Shown here piece after piece: positions 8,947-19,344 of a DNA stretch of 64,000 nt (positions within the stretch are counted from its first letter, which is position 1; each line of letters begins with the position of its first letter). A program made the translations under genes and the position numbers. The DNA lies in NCBI RefSeq assembly GCF_021603645.1, contig NZ_BQHJ01000010.1, forward strand, positions 62,001-126,000, written 5' to 3'. This stretch comes from Pseudomonas pseudonitroreducens. Its GTDB lineage: Bacteria > Pseudomonadota > Gammaproteobacteria > Pseudomonadales > Pseudomonadaceae. The notes beneath the pieces were generated by a model. It saw only the letters and a list, made by a program, of their open reading frames with translations, was not told where the DNA came from and did no database searches.

Positions 8947-9837
8947 ATGACAGTCTTGAGCGAGGGGCGCGACATGCAGGCAACTGGCGTCTGGTCGTTG
9001 CAGCCGTTGGCCGACATGTCGGCCGCGGATTTCCGCGACTGGCAGGCACTGTTGGAAGACCGCACCGGCGTCGTCGTCAACGAGCAGCGCCGCGCCTTCC
9101 TGCAGACCAGCCTGGGCGCGCGGATGCGCGAACTGGGCATCGCCGACTACGGCACCTACTACCGCCAGGTCACCGATGGCCCGCGTGGCGCCGTCGAATG
9201 GTCGAATCTGCTGGACCGCCTCACCGTTCAGGAAACCCGTTTCTTTCGCCACAAGGCTTCATTCGACGTGCTGGAGGGCTTCCTCCGCCAGCGTCTCGAA
9301 CAGGTCGGCCCGAGCCGGCCGCTGGCCTTGTGGAGCGTCGGCTGTTCCAGCGGCGAGGAGCCATACTCCCTCGCCATGGTGGCCGCCAAGGTACTCGAAG
9401 ACGCAGGTCTTGCGCCGCTGTTTGGCGTGACCGGCACCGATATCAGCCTCAATGCCCTGAACCGGGCGCGCGAGGCGAGCTACGCGGCACGCAAGCTTGC
9501 GGATATCGACCCGGAACTGGCCACGCGCTATTTCAGCGCGCAGGATGACGGTCGATACCGTGTGATACCCGATCTTGCCGAGCGCGTCTGTTGCGCCCGG
9601 CTGAATGTGCTGGAACTGGCCAAGGCGCCAATGTCCGGCATGGACGTGATTTTTTGTCAGAACCTGCTGATCTATTTCCGCCGCTGGCGGCGGCGGGACA
9701 TCCTCAATCGCCTGGCCGAGCGGCTGGCGCCTGGGGGACTGCTGGTGATCGGAGTGGGGGAAGTGGCCGATTGGCACCACCCGCTGCTCGAACCGGTCGC
9801 CGATGAGCGCGTTCTGGCCTTTACCCGGAAGGGATGA
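8947..9837 (+). CDS. pilK: CheR-like methyltransferase PilK
   Basis: 296 residues. CheR fold: N-terminal helical region, QETRFFRHKASFDVLEGF near residue 97, and SAM-binding WSVGCSSGEEPYSLAM near residue 131, then VIFCQNLLIYF. Expected to methylate glutamates on PilJ with SAM; ChpB is the opposing methylesterase. The ATG at 8974 (MQATGVW) is a possible alternative start. The gene ends 9 bp before chpA. Confidence 0.97.
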   Translation: MTVLSEGRDMQATGVWSLQPLADMSAADFRDWQALLEDRTGVVVNEQRRAFLQTSLGARMRELGIADYGTYYRQVTDGPRGAVEWSNLLDRLTVQETRFFRHKASFDVLEGFLRQRLEQVGPSRPLALWSVGCSSGEEPYSLAMVAAKVLEDAGLAPLFGVTGTDISLNALNRAREASYAARKLADIDPELATRYFSAQDDGRYRVIPDLAERVCCARLNVLELAKAPMSGMDVIFCQNLLIYFRRWRRRDILNRLAERLAPGGLLVIGVGEVADWHHPLLEPVADERVLAFTRKG

Positions 9838-9846
9838 CACAGACAC

Positions 9847-12800
9847 ATGAGTGGAGTGGCTATGGGTGATCGGCACGATTATGTCGCCCTGGAATGGGTA
9901 AAAGGCGAGATTGCCGAAACGCTCAAGCAGGCGCGGCAAGCCCTCGAATCCTACGTCGAGAATCCCCAGGACCCGACGCGGATGGGCTTTTGCCTGGCCT
10001 ATATCCACCAGGTGCGCGGCACCTTGCAGATGGTGGAATTCTACGGCGCGGCCCTGCTCGCCGAGGAAATGGAATACCTCGCCCAGGCGCTGATCGACGC
10101 TACGGTCTCCAGCCAGAGTGAAGCGCTGGAAGTGCTGATGCAGGCGATCCTGCAACTGCCGGCGTACCTCGAACGCATCCAGAGCGCGCGTCGCGACCTG
10201 CCGCTGGTGGTGTTGCCGCTGCTCAACGACCTGCGCACCGCCCGTGGCGAGAAGCTGCTGTCGGAAACCAGCCTGTTCTCCCCCGACCTTTCCCAGTCCT
10301 CGCCGGTGCTGCCGGTGGACGCCCTGGCGCGCCTGCGCACCGCCGAACTGCCGGCGCTGCTGCGCAAGCTGCGGCAGATGCTGCAGGTCGCGCTGGTCGG
10401 CGTCATCCGCAACCAGGACCTGCCGACCAACCTGGGCTACCTGGCGCGCGTATTCGCCCGCCTCGAATCGCTGTGCAAGGACGCCCCGCTGGGCCGCCTG
10501 TGGGTGATCGCCTCGGCGATGATCGAAGGCCTGGCCAACGGCAGCATCGCCAACGGCACCTCGGTACGTAACCTGCTGCGCCAGGTCGACCGCGAATTCA
10601 AGCGCCTGGTCGACCAGGGCGCCGACGCCATGAACCAGCCGGCGCCGGATGAACTGATCAAGAACCTGCTGTTCTACGTGGCCAAGGCCTCCGACCAGTC
10701 GCCGCGCGTGCGTGCGGTGAAGGACGAGTACCGCCTCGACGACGCCCTGCCGGGTGCCGCCCTGGTGGACGAGGAACGCGCCCGCCTCGCCGGCCCTGAC
10801 CGCGACGCCATGCGTTCGGTGGTCGGTGCGTTGTGCGAGGAGCTGGTGCGGGTCAAGGACAGCCTCGACCTGTTCGTGCGCAGCGACCGCAGCGGCGTCA
10901 GCGAACTGGGCGGCCTGCTGGCGCCGCTCAAGCAGATCGCCGACACCCTCGCCGTGCTGGGCTTCGGCCAGCCGCGCAAGGTCATTCTCGATCAGATCGA
11001 AGTGGTCAGTGCGCTCGCCCATGGCCAGCGTCAGCCCAACGACGCGACCCTGATGGACGTCGCTGGCGCGCTGCTCTACGTCGAAGCGACCCTGGCCGGC
11101 ATGGTCGGCCCGAGCGAAGAGCCGGGCAACGAAGAAAACGTCCTGCCGACCACCGATGTCGAGCAGATCCACCAGGTGGTGATCAAGGAAGCGCGCAACG
11201 GCCTGGAACTGGCCAAGGACGCGATCATCGAGTTCATCGCCTCGCAGTGGAATCACGAACACCTGGCCCGCGTGCCGGAGTTGCTGACGCAAGTTCGCGG
11301 CGGCCTGGCGATGATCTCCCAGGAGCGTGCGGCAAAACTGCTGGAAAACTGCAATCGCTACATCCAGGAACAACTGCTGGTGCGCCAGGCCGTGCCGGAC
11401 TGGCACAGCCTGGACACCCTGGCCGACGCCATCACCAGCGTCGAGTACTACCTCGAGCGCCTGTCGGAAGACCACAACACCCAGGGCGACATGATCCTCG
11501 ACGTGGCCGAGGAGAGCCTGGACAGCCTGGGCTACTCGCTCAAGCCGCGTCCGTCGATCCTCGACGCCGAGCCGGAAGCTCACGCACCGGCGCCCCTGGA
11601 CAATCCGCTCGACGAAATTGATGTACTGGCTGCGCAGCCGCTGGCCGAGCCGAGCGAAGCGGTGCCGGTGGAAGACGTCCCTGAGCTGGCCGCGCCGGTG
11701 GAAATCGCTGACAGCTTCGAGCCCGCGAGCTTCGACGTCGCCCCGCTGGAGGAGCCGGCGTTCGAACAGCCTGCCGCGCTTGCCGCGACAGAAGAGCTGG
11801 CACCGGTGGACGAACCGGTCCTGGACCTTGCCGACCTCGATACGCCCCCACCGGTTGCGGACACTGGAGAGAGCTTCACCTTCGAATCGCTGGAGCCCGT
11901 GGTCGAACCTGCCGCCGGGGAGCAACCGACACTGCCGGCCGACTTCGACCTCCCGGCCGAGCTCGAAGCCCAGCCTGCTGGCGAAGCCGAAACGAGCTTC
12001 ACCTTCGAACCCCTGGAGCTGGACTCCGGCCTGCCCGCCACCGAACCCCGCGCCGAACCGGGCGCCTGGACTCTCGACGAGGTCACGCCGCTGGCTGCCT
12101 CGGCTGAACTGCCCGGCGCGACCCTGGAGCCGGAAAGCCTCAGCTGGGATATCGAGCTGGAGCCGGCCGCACCGATCACCGACACCACCCTGGCCGATGA
12201 CGACTGGTCGCTGGACGACAGCCACAAGGCCGACAACATCGAATTCAGCCTCGAAACACTGGAAGAGGCGCCCGCGCAACCGCTGGCGGATGAGCTGAGC
12301 TGGAGCCTGGACGACGCGGCTCCGCTGGCCGAGGCGCCGCGGTTCGACGAGCCGGTGCAGGCAAAGCCCGCCGCTACCGAGCCATCCTGGGAGCCGCTGG
12401 ACCTGTCCGCCACCTCGAGCGAAGCCGCGGCAACGCCGGAACTGCTCGAGGATTTCGCCAGCCTGCCGACACTGGAGACCACTCCGGCCCCGGTAGACGA
12501 GCTGACCTGGGATATGGAGTCGCTCACCCCGGCCGGCGACAAGCCCGCCGAGGAAGACTGGTTCAGCATCGACCTGAACCAGCCGACTGCCGAGTCGCCC
12601 GCACCGTCGCTGGAACTGGACGAAAGCTTCGCCAGCCTGGAAGCGCTGGAACCGGCTCGACTGGAATCGCTGGACGACCTGAGCCTGGACGCCCAGCCTG
12701 CCACCGATGAGCCGGCCACCGCCGAAACCTCGCTGGTCAGCGATGACAACTGGACCCTGGGCGAACTGAGCGAGCCGACCGCGCTGGACGCAGGCGTCGA

Positions 12801-15800
12801 CTTCAGCCTCGACGCACCACTTGAGCTGGAAGCGCTGGAACCGCTGGTCGAGCCCCAGGCGCCCTCTGTACAGGCCGAAGCCTGGAGCGACGAGAACATC
12901 GCCGAGCTGGACCTGCCGGAAGTCGAGCTGCCCAGCCCGCCGGCCGAGCCCGAGCCGGGCGCCGAGGCCCCGGCCAAGACGCTGTCCCTGGCCGAAGTCA
13001 TGGCCGCCCCGGTATCGGCGATCAACCCGCCGGCCCAGGACGTGCCGCCCAGCCTGCTGCCGCCGCCCGCCGACGAAGAACCGATCGACGAAGAACTGCG
13101 CGAAGTCTTCATCGAAGAAGCCGGCGAAGTGCTGGAAACCATCGGTGAGCATCTGCCGACCTGGCTGGCCAACACCGACGACCGCGAGTCGCTGACCGAG
13201 ATCCGCCGTGCCTTCCATACCCTCAAGGGCAGTGGCCGGATGGTTCGCGCGCTGGTGATCGGCGAGCTGGCCTGGTCCATCGAGAACCTGCTCAACCGCG
13301 TGCTCGACCGCAGCATTGCCGCCTCGCCAGCCGTGCTGCAGGTGGTCCAGGATGTGGTCGCGCTGATGCCTGATCTGGTCGATGAGTACGCCGCCAGCGC
13401 CCAGCGCCAGCGCGACGACGTCGACCGCCTGGCCGCCACTGCCCATGCCCTGGCCAAGGGCCAGCCGGTGCCGCCGCCCGATGGCGGGCTGCCGGAGTCC
13501 GTGGCGCAGGTCGAAGAAATCACCCCCGAGCTGGCAGAGGTAGAGGAAATCGCTGCCCAGGCCGCCAATGAAGGCCTCGATGAAAGCCTCGATCCGCAGT
13601 TGCTGGAGATCTTCCGCAACGAAGCCGAAGCCCATCTGGAAACCCTGGTCGGCTTCCTCGCCGATTGCGCGCAGCAGCTGCCGCAGCCGGTGACCGACGA
13701 CCTGCAGCGCGCCCTGCACACCCTCAAGGGCAGCGCGCACATGGCCGGCATCCTGCCGATTGCCGAAATCGCCACGCCGCTGGAGCGGCTGGTGAAGGAA
13801 TTCAAGACCAACCTGCTGCAGGTCGACCTGCGCGAAGCCGAGTTGCTGCACGCGGCCGAAGGCCTGTTCCGCACCGGCCTCGACCAACTCGTCGAAGGTC
13901 GCCCGCTGGCGCCCATCGACGGCAGCACCGAGCTGCTCGCACGCATTGCGCAGGTCCACCAGGAGCGCCTGGAGGCCGCCGAAGCCAAGCGTCGCGGAGA
14001 AAGCGGCGAGGGCAGCGGCAGCGATCCGCAGCTGATCGGCATGTTTCTCGCCGAAGGCATGGACATCCTCCTCGATGCCGAGGACCTGCTCCGCCGCTGG
14101 CGCGAGCACCCGCAGGAGCGCCAGGAGCTGGGTGCTCTCTATGACGAGCTGGAAACCCTCAGCCGCGGCGCACAGATGGCCGAGCTGCCACAGATGGCCG
14201 AGCTCGCCGACGCGCTGCTGGCGGTCTACGGCGCGGTGCGCCAGGGCCGCCTGGAAACCGGTGAGGCGTTCTTCTCTGCCGCTGAAACGGCCCACGAGGC
14301 GCTGATCGGCATGATGGACCAGGTGGCTGCCGCGCTGCAGGTCAGCGCCCACCCGGAACAGGTCGAGGCCTTGCATCGCCTGCTCGACGCGCCGGCGCCC
14401 GCTGCCCAGGGTGAGTTGTCGGAGGACGCGCAGGATGGTTCCGAGGTCGAGTTCGTCGACCTGGAAAACCTGACGGCCGAAGACTTCCCCGCCGAAGACG
14501 AAGAGTTCCTCCTCGACAGTCGCCCGGTGGACGACGACAACCTGCCCGACGGCCTGAGCTGGTCGCCACGCAATGACAACGACGGTGCCCCGCGCGGCGC
14601 CGCCGATGATGACGATGAGGTCATCACCGCCGAAACCCCGCACGCCCATCCCGCCGCGCCGCAACCGCCGCGTGCGCTGGACGAGGAAATGGTGGCGATC
14701 TTCCTCGAAGAAGCCGTCGATATCCTCGACAACGCCGGCCAGGCGCTGGACCAGTGGCTGGCCTCGCCCGAAGGCCTGGCTGCGCTCTCGACCCTGCAGC
14801 GCGACCTGCACACCCTCAAGGGTGGCGCGCGCATGGCGGAAATTCGCGAGATCGGCGACCTGTCCCACGAACTCGAGTCGCTCTACGAAGGCCTGCTGGA
14901 CCATCGCTTCCAGCACAGCCCGCCGCTGGGCGACCTGCTGCGCACCTGCCACGACCGCCTGGCGACCCAGCTCGACCAGTTGCAGGCCGGTCAGACGCTG
15001 ACCGACCCGGCGGACCTGGTGCAGACCATCCGCACCTTCCGCCAGAATCCGGCTGCCGGCCTGAGCGCGCCGCAGGCACTGGCTGCCGAAGACCTCGACA
15101 GCGCGGCAGACGGCGCCGTCGAACAGCCGCAGACCAGTGCGGACGAGCTCGAACTGGAATTGCCCAGCGAGGCGGCGCCGCAAGCCGAAGTCGCCGCAGA
15201 AGCTGAAGCCGCCGACCTTGAAAGCGGCGATCTCGACAGCCCCGACCTGGCTGCTGCTACCGAGCAAGACAGCGATCCCGAAGTGGCCGCGGAGGCGGAG
15301 CCGGAGGCTGCGGCACCCGCCGCCGACCTGCAGTCTTCCCTCGCCGAAACCGAAACCGAAAGCGAAACCGAGGTTTCCGCTGCGCTGCCAGCGGAGCCGG
15401 ATGCCATCGAGCCGGACGTACCCGCTGCTGAAGCCGCCGGTGTCCAGGACATCGACTTCGAGCTGGGCGAGGATCGCGACCAGGAACTGGTGGAAATCTT
15501 CCTCGAGGAAGGTTTCGACATCCTCGAAAGCTCCTCCGGTGCCCTGCATCGCTGGATGGCGAACCCCGACAACAGCGTCGAGCTGGAAGCGCTGCAACGC
15601 GACCTGCACACCCTCAAGGGCGGCGCGCGGATGGCCGAGATTCGCCCCATCGGCGACCTCGCCCACGAACTGGAATTCCTCTACGAGGGCCTCTGCGGCG
15701 GGCGCCTGCGCGCCAGCCCGACGCTCTTCGAGCTGCTGCAGCGTTGCCACGATCGTCTCGCCGAGATGCTCGAGGCGGTCCAACAGCATCGCCGGGTACC

Positions 15801-18306
15801 GGGAGGTGAATCGCTGATTGACGCGATCCACCGATTTCGTGCCAACCCCGAAGAACAACTGAGCATCCCCAGCAGCGTCAGCCTGCACGCGATCAGCCCA
15901 GCACACGCGGTGCCGGAAGGTCCGGAAGCCGACATCCTGGATATCTTCCTGGAAGAGGCCGACGACCTGCTCGAAGGCATGGAGCAGGTCCTCGGCCGCT
16001 GGGACGCCGAGCGCGAGAACGGCGCGCTGGACGAGCTGCTGCGTATCCTCCACACCCTCAAGGGCGGTGCGCGCCTGGCCGGCCAGACCAGCCTCGGCGA
16101 CCTGGCCCACGACCTCGAACAGCATCTGGGCGAAGCCCAGCAGCAGGGCGCGCCCTGGCCGGAAAGCCTGCTGCTGGACGTGCAGTCCGGCTTCGAAGGG
16201 CTGCAGGCCGAGGTCGACCAGTTGCGCCTGCACCTGGGCGAAGTCGAGAGCGCCGAAAGCCAGCTCGAGGAATCCAGCGACGAAGAACCGCTCGCCGAAC
16301 CGCCAGCTCCGGCGAACCTGCCGGTGTTGCCGGAAGCCATCATGGCGGCGGCCGTGCCGCAGCGCCTCGATGCGCCGGTGGTGCTGCCCTTCGTCCGCCG
16401 TGCCCAGGAAGCCGCCCAGGAAGCCGCTGCGCGCCGTGCGCCGCAGGAACTGGTGAAGGTGCCCGCGCAACTGCTCGAAGGCCTGGTCAACCTCGCTGGT
16501 GAGACCTCCATCTTCCGCGGCCGCGTCGAGCAGCAGGTGAGCGACGTCGGTTCGACCCTGGGCGAGATGGACGCCACCATCGAGCGGGTCCGCGACCAGC
16601 TGCGCCGCCTGGATACCGAAACCCAGGCGCAGATCCTCTCGCGCCACCAGGCCGACGCCGAGCGCGCCGGCTACGAAGATTTCGACCCGCTGGAAATGGA
16701 CCGCTACTCGCAGCTGCAGCAGCTCTCCCGCGCGCTGTTCGAGTCCGCTTCCGACCTGTTCGACCTCAAGGAAACCCTGGCCGCGAAGAACCGCGATGCC
16801 GAGACCCTGCTGCTGCAACAGGCACGGGTCAACACCGAGCTGCAGGAAGGCCTGATGCGCACCCGCATGGTGCCCTTCGACCGTCTGGTGCCGCGCCTGC
16901 GGCGGATCGTCCGGCAGGTGGCAAGCGAGTTGGGCAAGCAGGTCGAGTTCGTGGTCAGCAACGCCGAAGGCGAGATGGACCGTACCGTGCTCGAACGCAT
17001 CGTCGCACCGCTGGAGCACATGCTGCGCAACGCGGTGGACCATGGCATCGAGTCCGGTGAGGCACGTCGCATCGCCGGCAAGCCGGAGCAGGGCACCATC
17101 CGCCTGACCCTGGGCCGCGAGGGTGGCGACATCCTCCTGACCCTGGCCGACGATGGCGCCGGCATCCGCCTGGAGGCGGTGCGCCGCAAGGCCATTGAGC
17201 GCGGCCTGATGACCGACGACAGCGAGCTGAACGACCACGAGGTGCTGCAGTTCATCCTCGAGGCGGGCTTCAGTACTGCCGAGAAGGTCACGCAGATTTC
17301 CGGCCGCGGCGTGGGCATGGACGTGGTGAACTCCGAGGTGAAACAGCTCGGCGGTTCCATGAGCATCCAGTCCGGCGTCGGCGAAGGCACCCGCTTCGAC
17401 ATCCGCCTGCCGTTCACCGTGTCGGTGAACCGCGCGCTGATGGTGCTCTCCGGCGAGGACCTCTACGCCCTGCCGCTGAACACCATCGAAGGTATCGTGC
17501 GGGTCTCCCCCTACGAGCTGGAAGCGCTCTACGAGCAGGCCGCCGCCGACGAATCCGGCGCTGCGCCGAGCTTCGAATACGCCGGCCAGAGCTACGAGCT
17601 GAAGTACCTGGGCGACCTGCTCAACAACGGCCAGCATCCCAAGCTGGTCGGCCAGTCGCTGCCGCTGCCGGTGATCCTGGTGCGCTCGGCGGACCACGCC
17701 GTGGCGGTGCAGGTGGACGCCCTGGCCGGCTCGCGCGAAATCGTGGTGAAGAGCCTCGGCGCGCAGTTCGCTGGCGTCAGCGGCATCTCCGGCGCAACCA
17801 TCCTCGGTGACGGTCGCGTGGTGGTGATTCTCGACCTGCTGGCGACCATCCGCGTGCTCCACGCCCAGCTCATCCAGCATGCGCCGCGGCGCCAGCTGGC
17901 AGGCCCGAGCGTGGCGGAAATCGAGCACCAGCGCCCGACCCTGGTCATGGTGGTGGACGACTCGGTCACCGTGCGCAAGGTCACCAGCCGCCTGCTGGAG
18001 CGCAACGGCATGAACGTGCTCACCGCCAAGGACGGGGTGGACGCCATTGCCCAGTTGCAGGACCACAAGCCCGACATCATGCTGCTGGATATCGAGATGC
18101 CGCGCATGGACGGCTTCGAGGTGGCCACCCTGGTGCGCCACGATGAACAGCTGAAGGACCTGCCGATCATCATGATTACCTCCCGTACCGGCGAGAAGCA
18201 CCGCGACCGTGCCCTGGCCATCGGCGTCAACCAGTACCTGGGCAAGCCGTACCAGGAATCCGAGCTGCTGGAGACTATCCACAAGCTGGTGAAGGCCCAT
18301 GTCTGA
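9847..18306 (+). CDS. chpA: Pil-Chp hybrid histidine kinase ChpA
   Basis: 2,819 residues, clearly longer than the roughly 2,470 I recall for P. aeruginosa ChpA. Phosphotransfer modules: N-terminal Hpt with H54 (IHQVRG), a Thr version with T481 (LLTQVRGG), then HTLKG boxes at H1124, H1291, H1655, H1921 and H2069, plus a module whose box reads ETLSRGAQM (1436-1444) and lacks His. A long acidic Pro/Ala-rich linker covers about 575-1075. The CheA core follows: dimerisation about 2210-2330, ATPase N-box LRNAVDHGIE near 2393, SGRGVGMD near 2487, CheW-like domain about 2520-2660, and a receiver with D2704-D2705, phospho-site D2748 and K2800. Controls PilG/PilH, twitching and cAMP. An in-frame ATG at 9862 is an alternative start. 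Overlaps chpB by 8 bp. Confidence 0.98.
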   Translation: MSGVAMGDRHDYVALEWVKGEIAETLKQARQALESYVENPQDPTRMGFCLAYIHQVRGTLQMVEFYGAALLAEEMEYLAQALIDATVSSQSEALEVLMQAILQLPAYLERIQSARRDLPLVVLPLLNDLRTARGEKLLSETSLFSPDLSQSSPVLPVDALARLRTAELPALLRKLRQMLQVALVGVIRNQDLPTNLGYLARVFARLESLCKDAPLGRLWVIASAMIEGLANGSIANGTSVRNLLRQVDREFKRLVDQGADAMNQPAPDELIKNLLFYVAKASDQSPRVRAVKDEYRLDDALPGAALVDEERARLAGPDRDAMRSVVGALCEELVRVKDSLDLFVRSDRSGVSELGGLLAPLKQIADTLAVLGFGQPRKVILDQIEVVSALAHGQRQPNDATLMDVAGALLYVEATLAGMVGPSEEPGNEENVLPTTDVEQIHQVVIKEARNGLELAKDAIIEFIASQWNHEHLARVPELLTQVRGGLAMISQERAAKLLENCNRYIQEQLLVRQAVPDWHSLDTLADAITSVEYYLERLSEDHNTQGDMILDVAEESLDSLGYSLKPRPSILDAEPEAHAPAPLDNPLDEIDVLAAQPLAEPSEAVPVEDVPELAAPVEIADSFEPASFDVAPLEEPAFEQPAALAATEELAPVDEPVLDLADLDTPPPVADTGESFTFESLEPVVEPAAGEQPTLPADFDLPAELEAQPAGEAETSFTFEPLELDSGLPATEPRAEPGAWTLDEVTPLAASAELPGATLEPESLSWDIELEPAAPITDTTLADDDWSLDDSHKADNIEFSLETLEEAPAQPLADELSWSLDDAAPLAEAPRFDEPVQAKPAATEPSWEPLDLSATSSEAAATPELLEDFASLPTLETTPAPVDELTWDMESLTPAGDKPAEEDWFSIDLNQPTAESPAPSLELDESFASLEALEPARLESLDDLSLDAQPATDEPATAETSLVSDDNWTLGELSEPTALDAGVDFSLDAPLELEALEPLVEPQAPSVQAEAWSDENIAELDLPEVELPSPPAEPEPGAEAPAKTLSLAEVMAAPVSAINPPAQDVPPSLLPPPADEEPIDEELREVFIEEAGEVLETIGEHLPTWLANTDDRESLTEIRRAFHTLKGSGRMVRALVIGELAWSIENLLNRVLDRSIAASPAVLQVVQDVVALMPDLVDEYAASAQRQRDDVDRLAATAHALAKGQPVPPPDGGLPESVAQVEEITPELAEVEEIAAQAANEGLDESLDPQLLEIFRNEAEAHLETLVGFLADCAQQLPQPVTDDLQRALHTLKGSAHMAGILPIAEIATPLERLVKEFKTNLLQVDLREAELLHAAEGLFRTGLDQLVEGRPLAPIDGSTELLARIAQVHQERLEAAEAKRRGESGEGSGSDPQLIGMFLAEGMDILLDAEDLLRRWREHPQERQELGALYDELETLSRGAQMAELPQMAELADALLAVYGAVRQGRLETGEAFFSAAETAHEALIGMMDQVAAALQVSAHPEQVEALHRLLDAPAPAAQGELSEDAQDGSEVEFVDLENLTAEDFPAEDEEFLLDSRPVDDDNLPDGLSWSPRNDNDGAPRGAADDDDEVITAETPHAHPAAPQPPRALDEEMVAIFLEEAVDILDNAGQALDQWLASPEGLAALSTLQRDLHTLKGGARMAEIREIGDLSHELESLYEGLLDHRFQHSPPLGDLLRTCHDRLATQLDQLQAGQTLTDPADLVQTIRTFRQNPAAGLSAPQALAAEDLDSAADGAVEQPQTSADELELELPSEAAPQAEVAAEAEAADLESGDLDSPDLAAATEQDSDPEVAAEAEPEAAAPAADLQSSLAETETESETEVSAALPAEPDAIEPDVPAAEAAGVQDIDFELGEDRDQELVEIFLEEGFDILESSSGALHRWMANPDNSVELEALQRDLHTLKGGARMAEIRPIGDLAHELEFLYEGLCGGRLRASPTLFELLQRCHDRLAEMLEAVQQHRRVPGGESLIDAIHRFRANPEEQLSIPSSVSLHAISPAHAVPEGPEADILDIFLEEADDLLEGMEQVLGRWDAERENGALDELLRILHTLKGGARLAGQTSLGDLAHDLEQHLGEAQQQGAPWPESLLLDVQSGFEGLQAEVDQLRLHLGEVESAESQLEESSDEEPLAEPPAPANLPVLPEAIMAAAVPQRLDAPVVLPFVRRAQEAAQEAAARRAPQELVKVPAQLLEGLVNLAGETSIFRGRVEQQVSDVGSTLGEMDATIERVRDQLRRLDTETQAQILSRHQADAERAGYEDFDPLEMDRYSQLQQLSRALFESASDLFDLKETLAAKNRDAETLLLQQARVNTELQEGLMRTRMVPFDRLVPRLRRIVRQVASELGKQVEFVVSNAEGEMDRTVLERIVAPLEHMLRNAVDHGIESGEARRIAGKPEQGTIRLTLGREGGDILLTLADDGAGIRLEAVRRKAIERGLMTDDSELNDHEVLQFILEAGFSTAEKVTQISGRGVGMDVVNSEVKQLGGSMSIQSGVGEGTRFDIRLPFTVSVNRALMVLSGEDLYALPLNTIEGIVRVSPYELEALYEQAAADESGAAPSFEYAGQSYELKYLGDLLNNGQHPKLVGQSLPLPVILVRSADHAVAVQVDALAGSREIVVKSLGAQFAGVSGISGATILGDGRVVVILDLLATIRVLHAQLIQHAPRRQLAGPSVAEIEHQRPTLVMVVDDSVTVRKVTSRLLERNGMNVLTAKDGVDAIAQLQDHKPDIMLLDIEMPRMDGFEVATLVRHDEQLKDLPIIMITSRTGEKHRDRALAIGVNQYLGKPYQESELLETIHKLVKAHV

Positions 18307-19333
18307 GCAGACCACGCCGCGCATTGCGGTGATCGCCGACACCTCGCTGCAGCGCCACGTGCTGGCGCAGGCGCTGGCCGGCCACGGCTACCAGGTGGTA
18401 CTCAACGCCGACCCGGCGCGCCTTGAGAGCGACCAGCTGGACGCCTGCGAAACCGACCTGTGGCTGGTCGACCTGGCGCAGCAGGAAGACTCGCCGCTGG
18501 TGGACAACCTGCTGGAGCAGTCGCGGGTACCCGTGCTGTTCGGCGAAGGTCATGCGCCGGAGCGGCATTCCGAACATTACCCGCGTTGGGAGCGCCGGCT
18601 GGTCTCCAAGCTGCGCAAGCTGGTGGGCGACCCCAGCGCCGGCGTGGGCCGCAGCCTGGCCGCGCTGCTCGATGAAGCGCAGCGCCCGACCCGCGTGGCA
18701 CTGCCCGATGACCTCGCGGCGTCCCCGCTCAAGGCCGGCGAACCGGCTGCGCAGGTCTGGCTGCTGGCCGCCTCCCTCGGTGGCCCGGCGGCGGTGAAAA
18801 CCTTCCTCGATGCGCTGCCCGGCGGCCTGCCGGTGGGCTTCCTGTATGCCCAGCACATCGATGCTTCGTTCGAGGCGAACCTGCCGCAAGCGGTCGGCCG
18901 CCACAGCCAGTGGCACGTCAACAGCGTGCGCGACGGCGATCCGGTGCGCTGCGGTGAAGTCGTGGTGGTGCCGATCGCCCGCGAGCTGGGTTTCGACGAC
19001 GCGGCGCGGATGCACGTGCAGGACCGCGGCTGGCCGGAACCCTACAGCCCGTCCATCGACCAGATGATGCTCAACCTCGCCCAGCAGTACGGCGAGCGTT
19101 GCGGTGTGATCGTGTTCAGCGGTATGTGCAGCGACGGCAGCGCCGCCGCGGCCTACGTACGCCGCCAGGGCGCGCCGATCTGGACCCAGCGCGCCGACAG
19201 TTGCGCCTGCTCGAGCATGCCCGACAGCCTGCGCGAAGGCGGCTACAGCACTCTTTCCGGCGACCCGCGCGAACTTGCGGCGGCGCTGGTCAATCATCTC
19301 GCCGAGCAATGCGTCGGCGTAGTCACGCAGTGA
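18299..19333 (+). CDS. chpB: CheB-like methylesterase ChpB
   Basis: 344 residues. The N-terminal ~110 residues resemble a receiver domain but without a canonical DD pocket and phospho-Asp motif. The C-terminal esterase domain has the catalytic Ser159 in LLAASLGGPAAV, His in YAQHIDASFE, and the Asp-containing FSGMCSDGSAAAAYVR. Predicted to demethylate or deamidate PilJ, opposing PilK. Starts inside the end of chpA (ATG at 18299, chpA stop at 18304-18306). Confidence 0.96.
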   Translation: MSEQTTPRIAVIADTSLQRHVLAQALAGHGYQVVLNADPARLESDQLDACETDLWLVDLAQQEDSPLVDNLLEQSRVPVLFGEGHAPERHSEHYPRWERRLVSKLRKLVGDPSAGVGRSLAALLDEAQRPTRVALPDDLAASPLKAGEPAAQVWLLAASLGGPAAVKTFLDALPGGLPVGFLYAQHIDASFEANLPQAVGRHSQWHVNSVRDGDPVRCGEVVVVPIARELGFDDAARMHVQDRGWPEPYSPSIDQMMLNLAQQYGERCGVIVFSGMCSDGSAAAAYVRRQGAPIWTQRADSCACSSMPDSLREGGYSTLSGDPRELAAALVNHLAEQCVGVVTQ

Positions 19334-19344
19334 GATAAGGCCCG

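Noticed and set aside
9259-18342. Open frame of about 3,000 codons antisense to chpA
   Set aside because: It mirrors a gene with extreme G/C third-position bias and few stop-generating codons; the product is His/Gln/Gly/Arg-rich without domains, whereas the plus-strand product is a recognisable ChpA.
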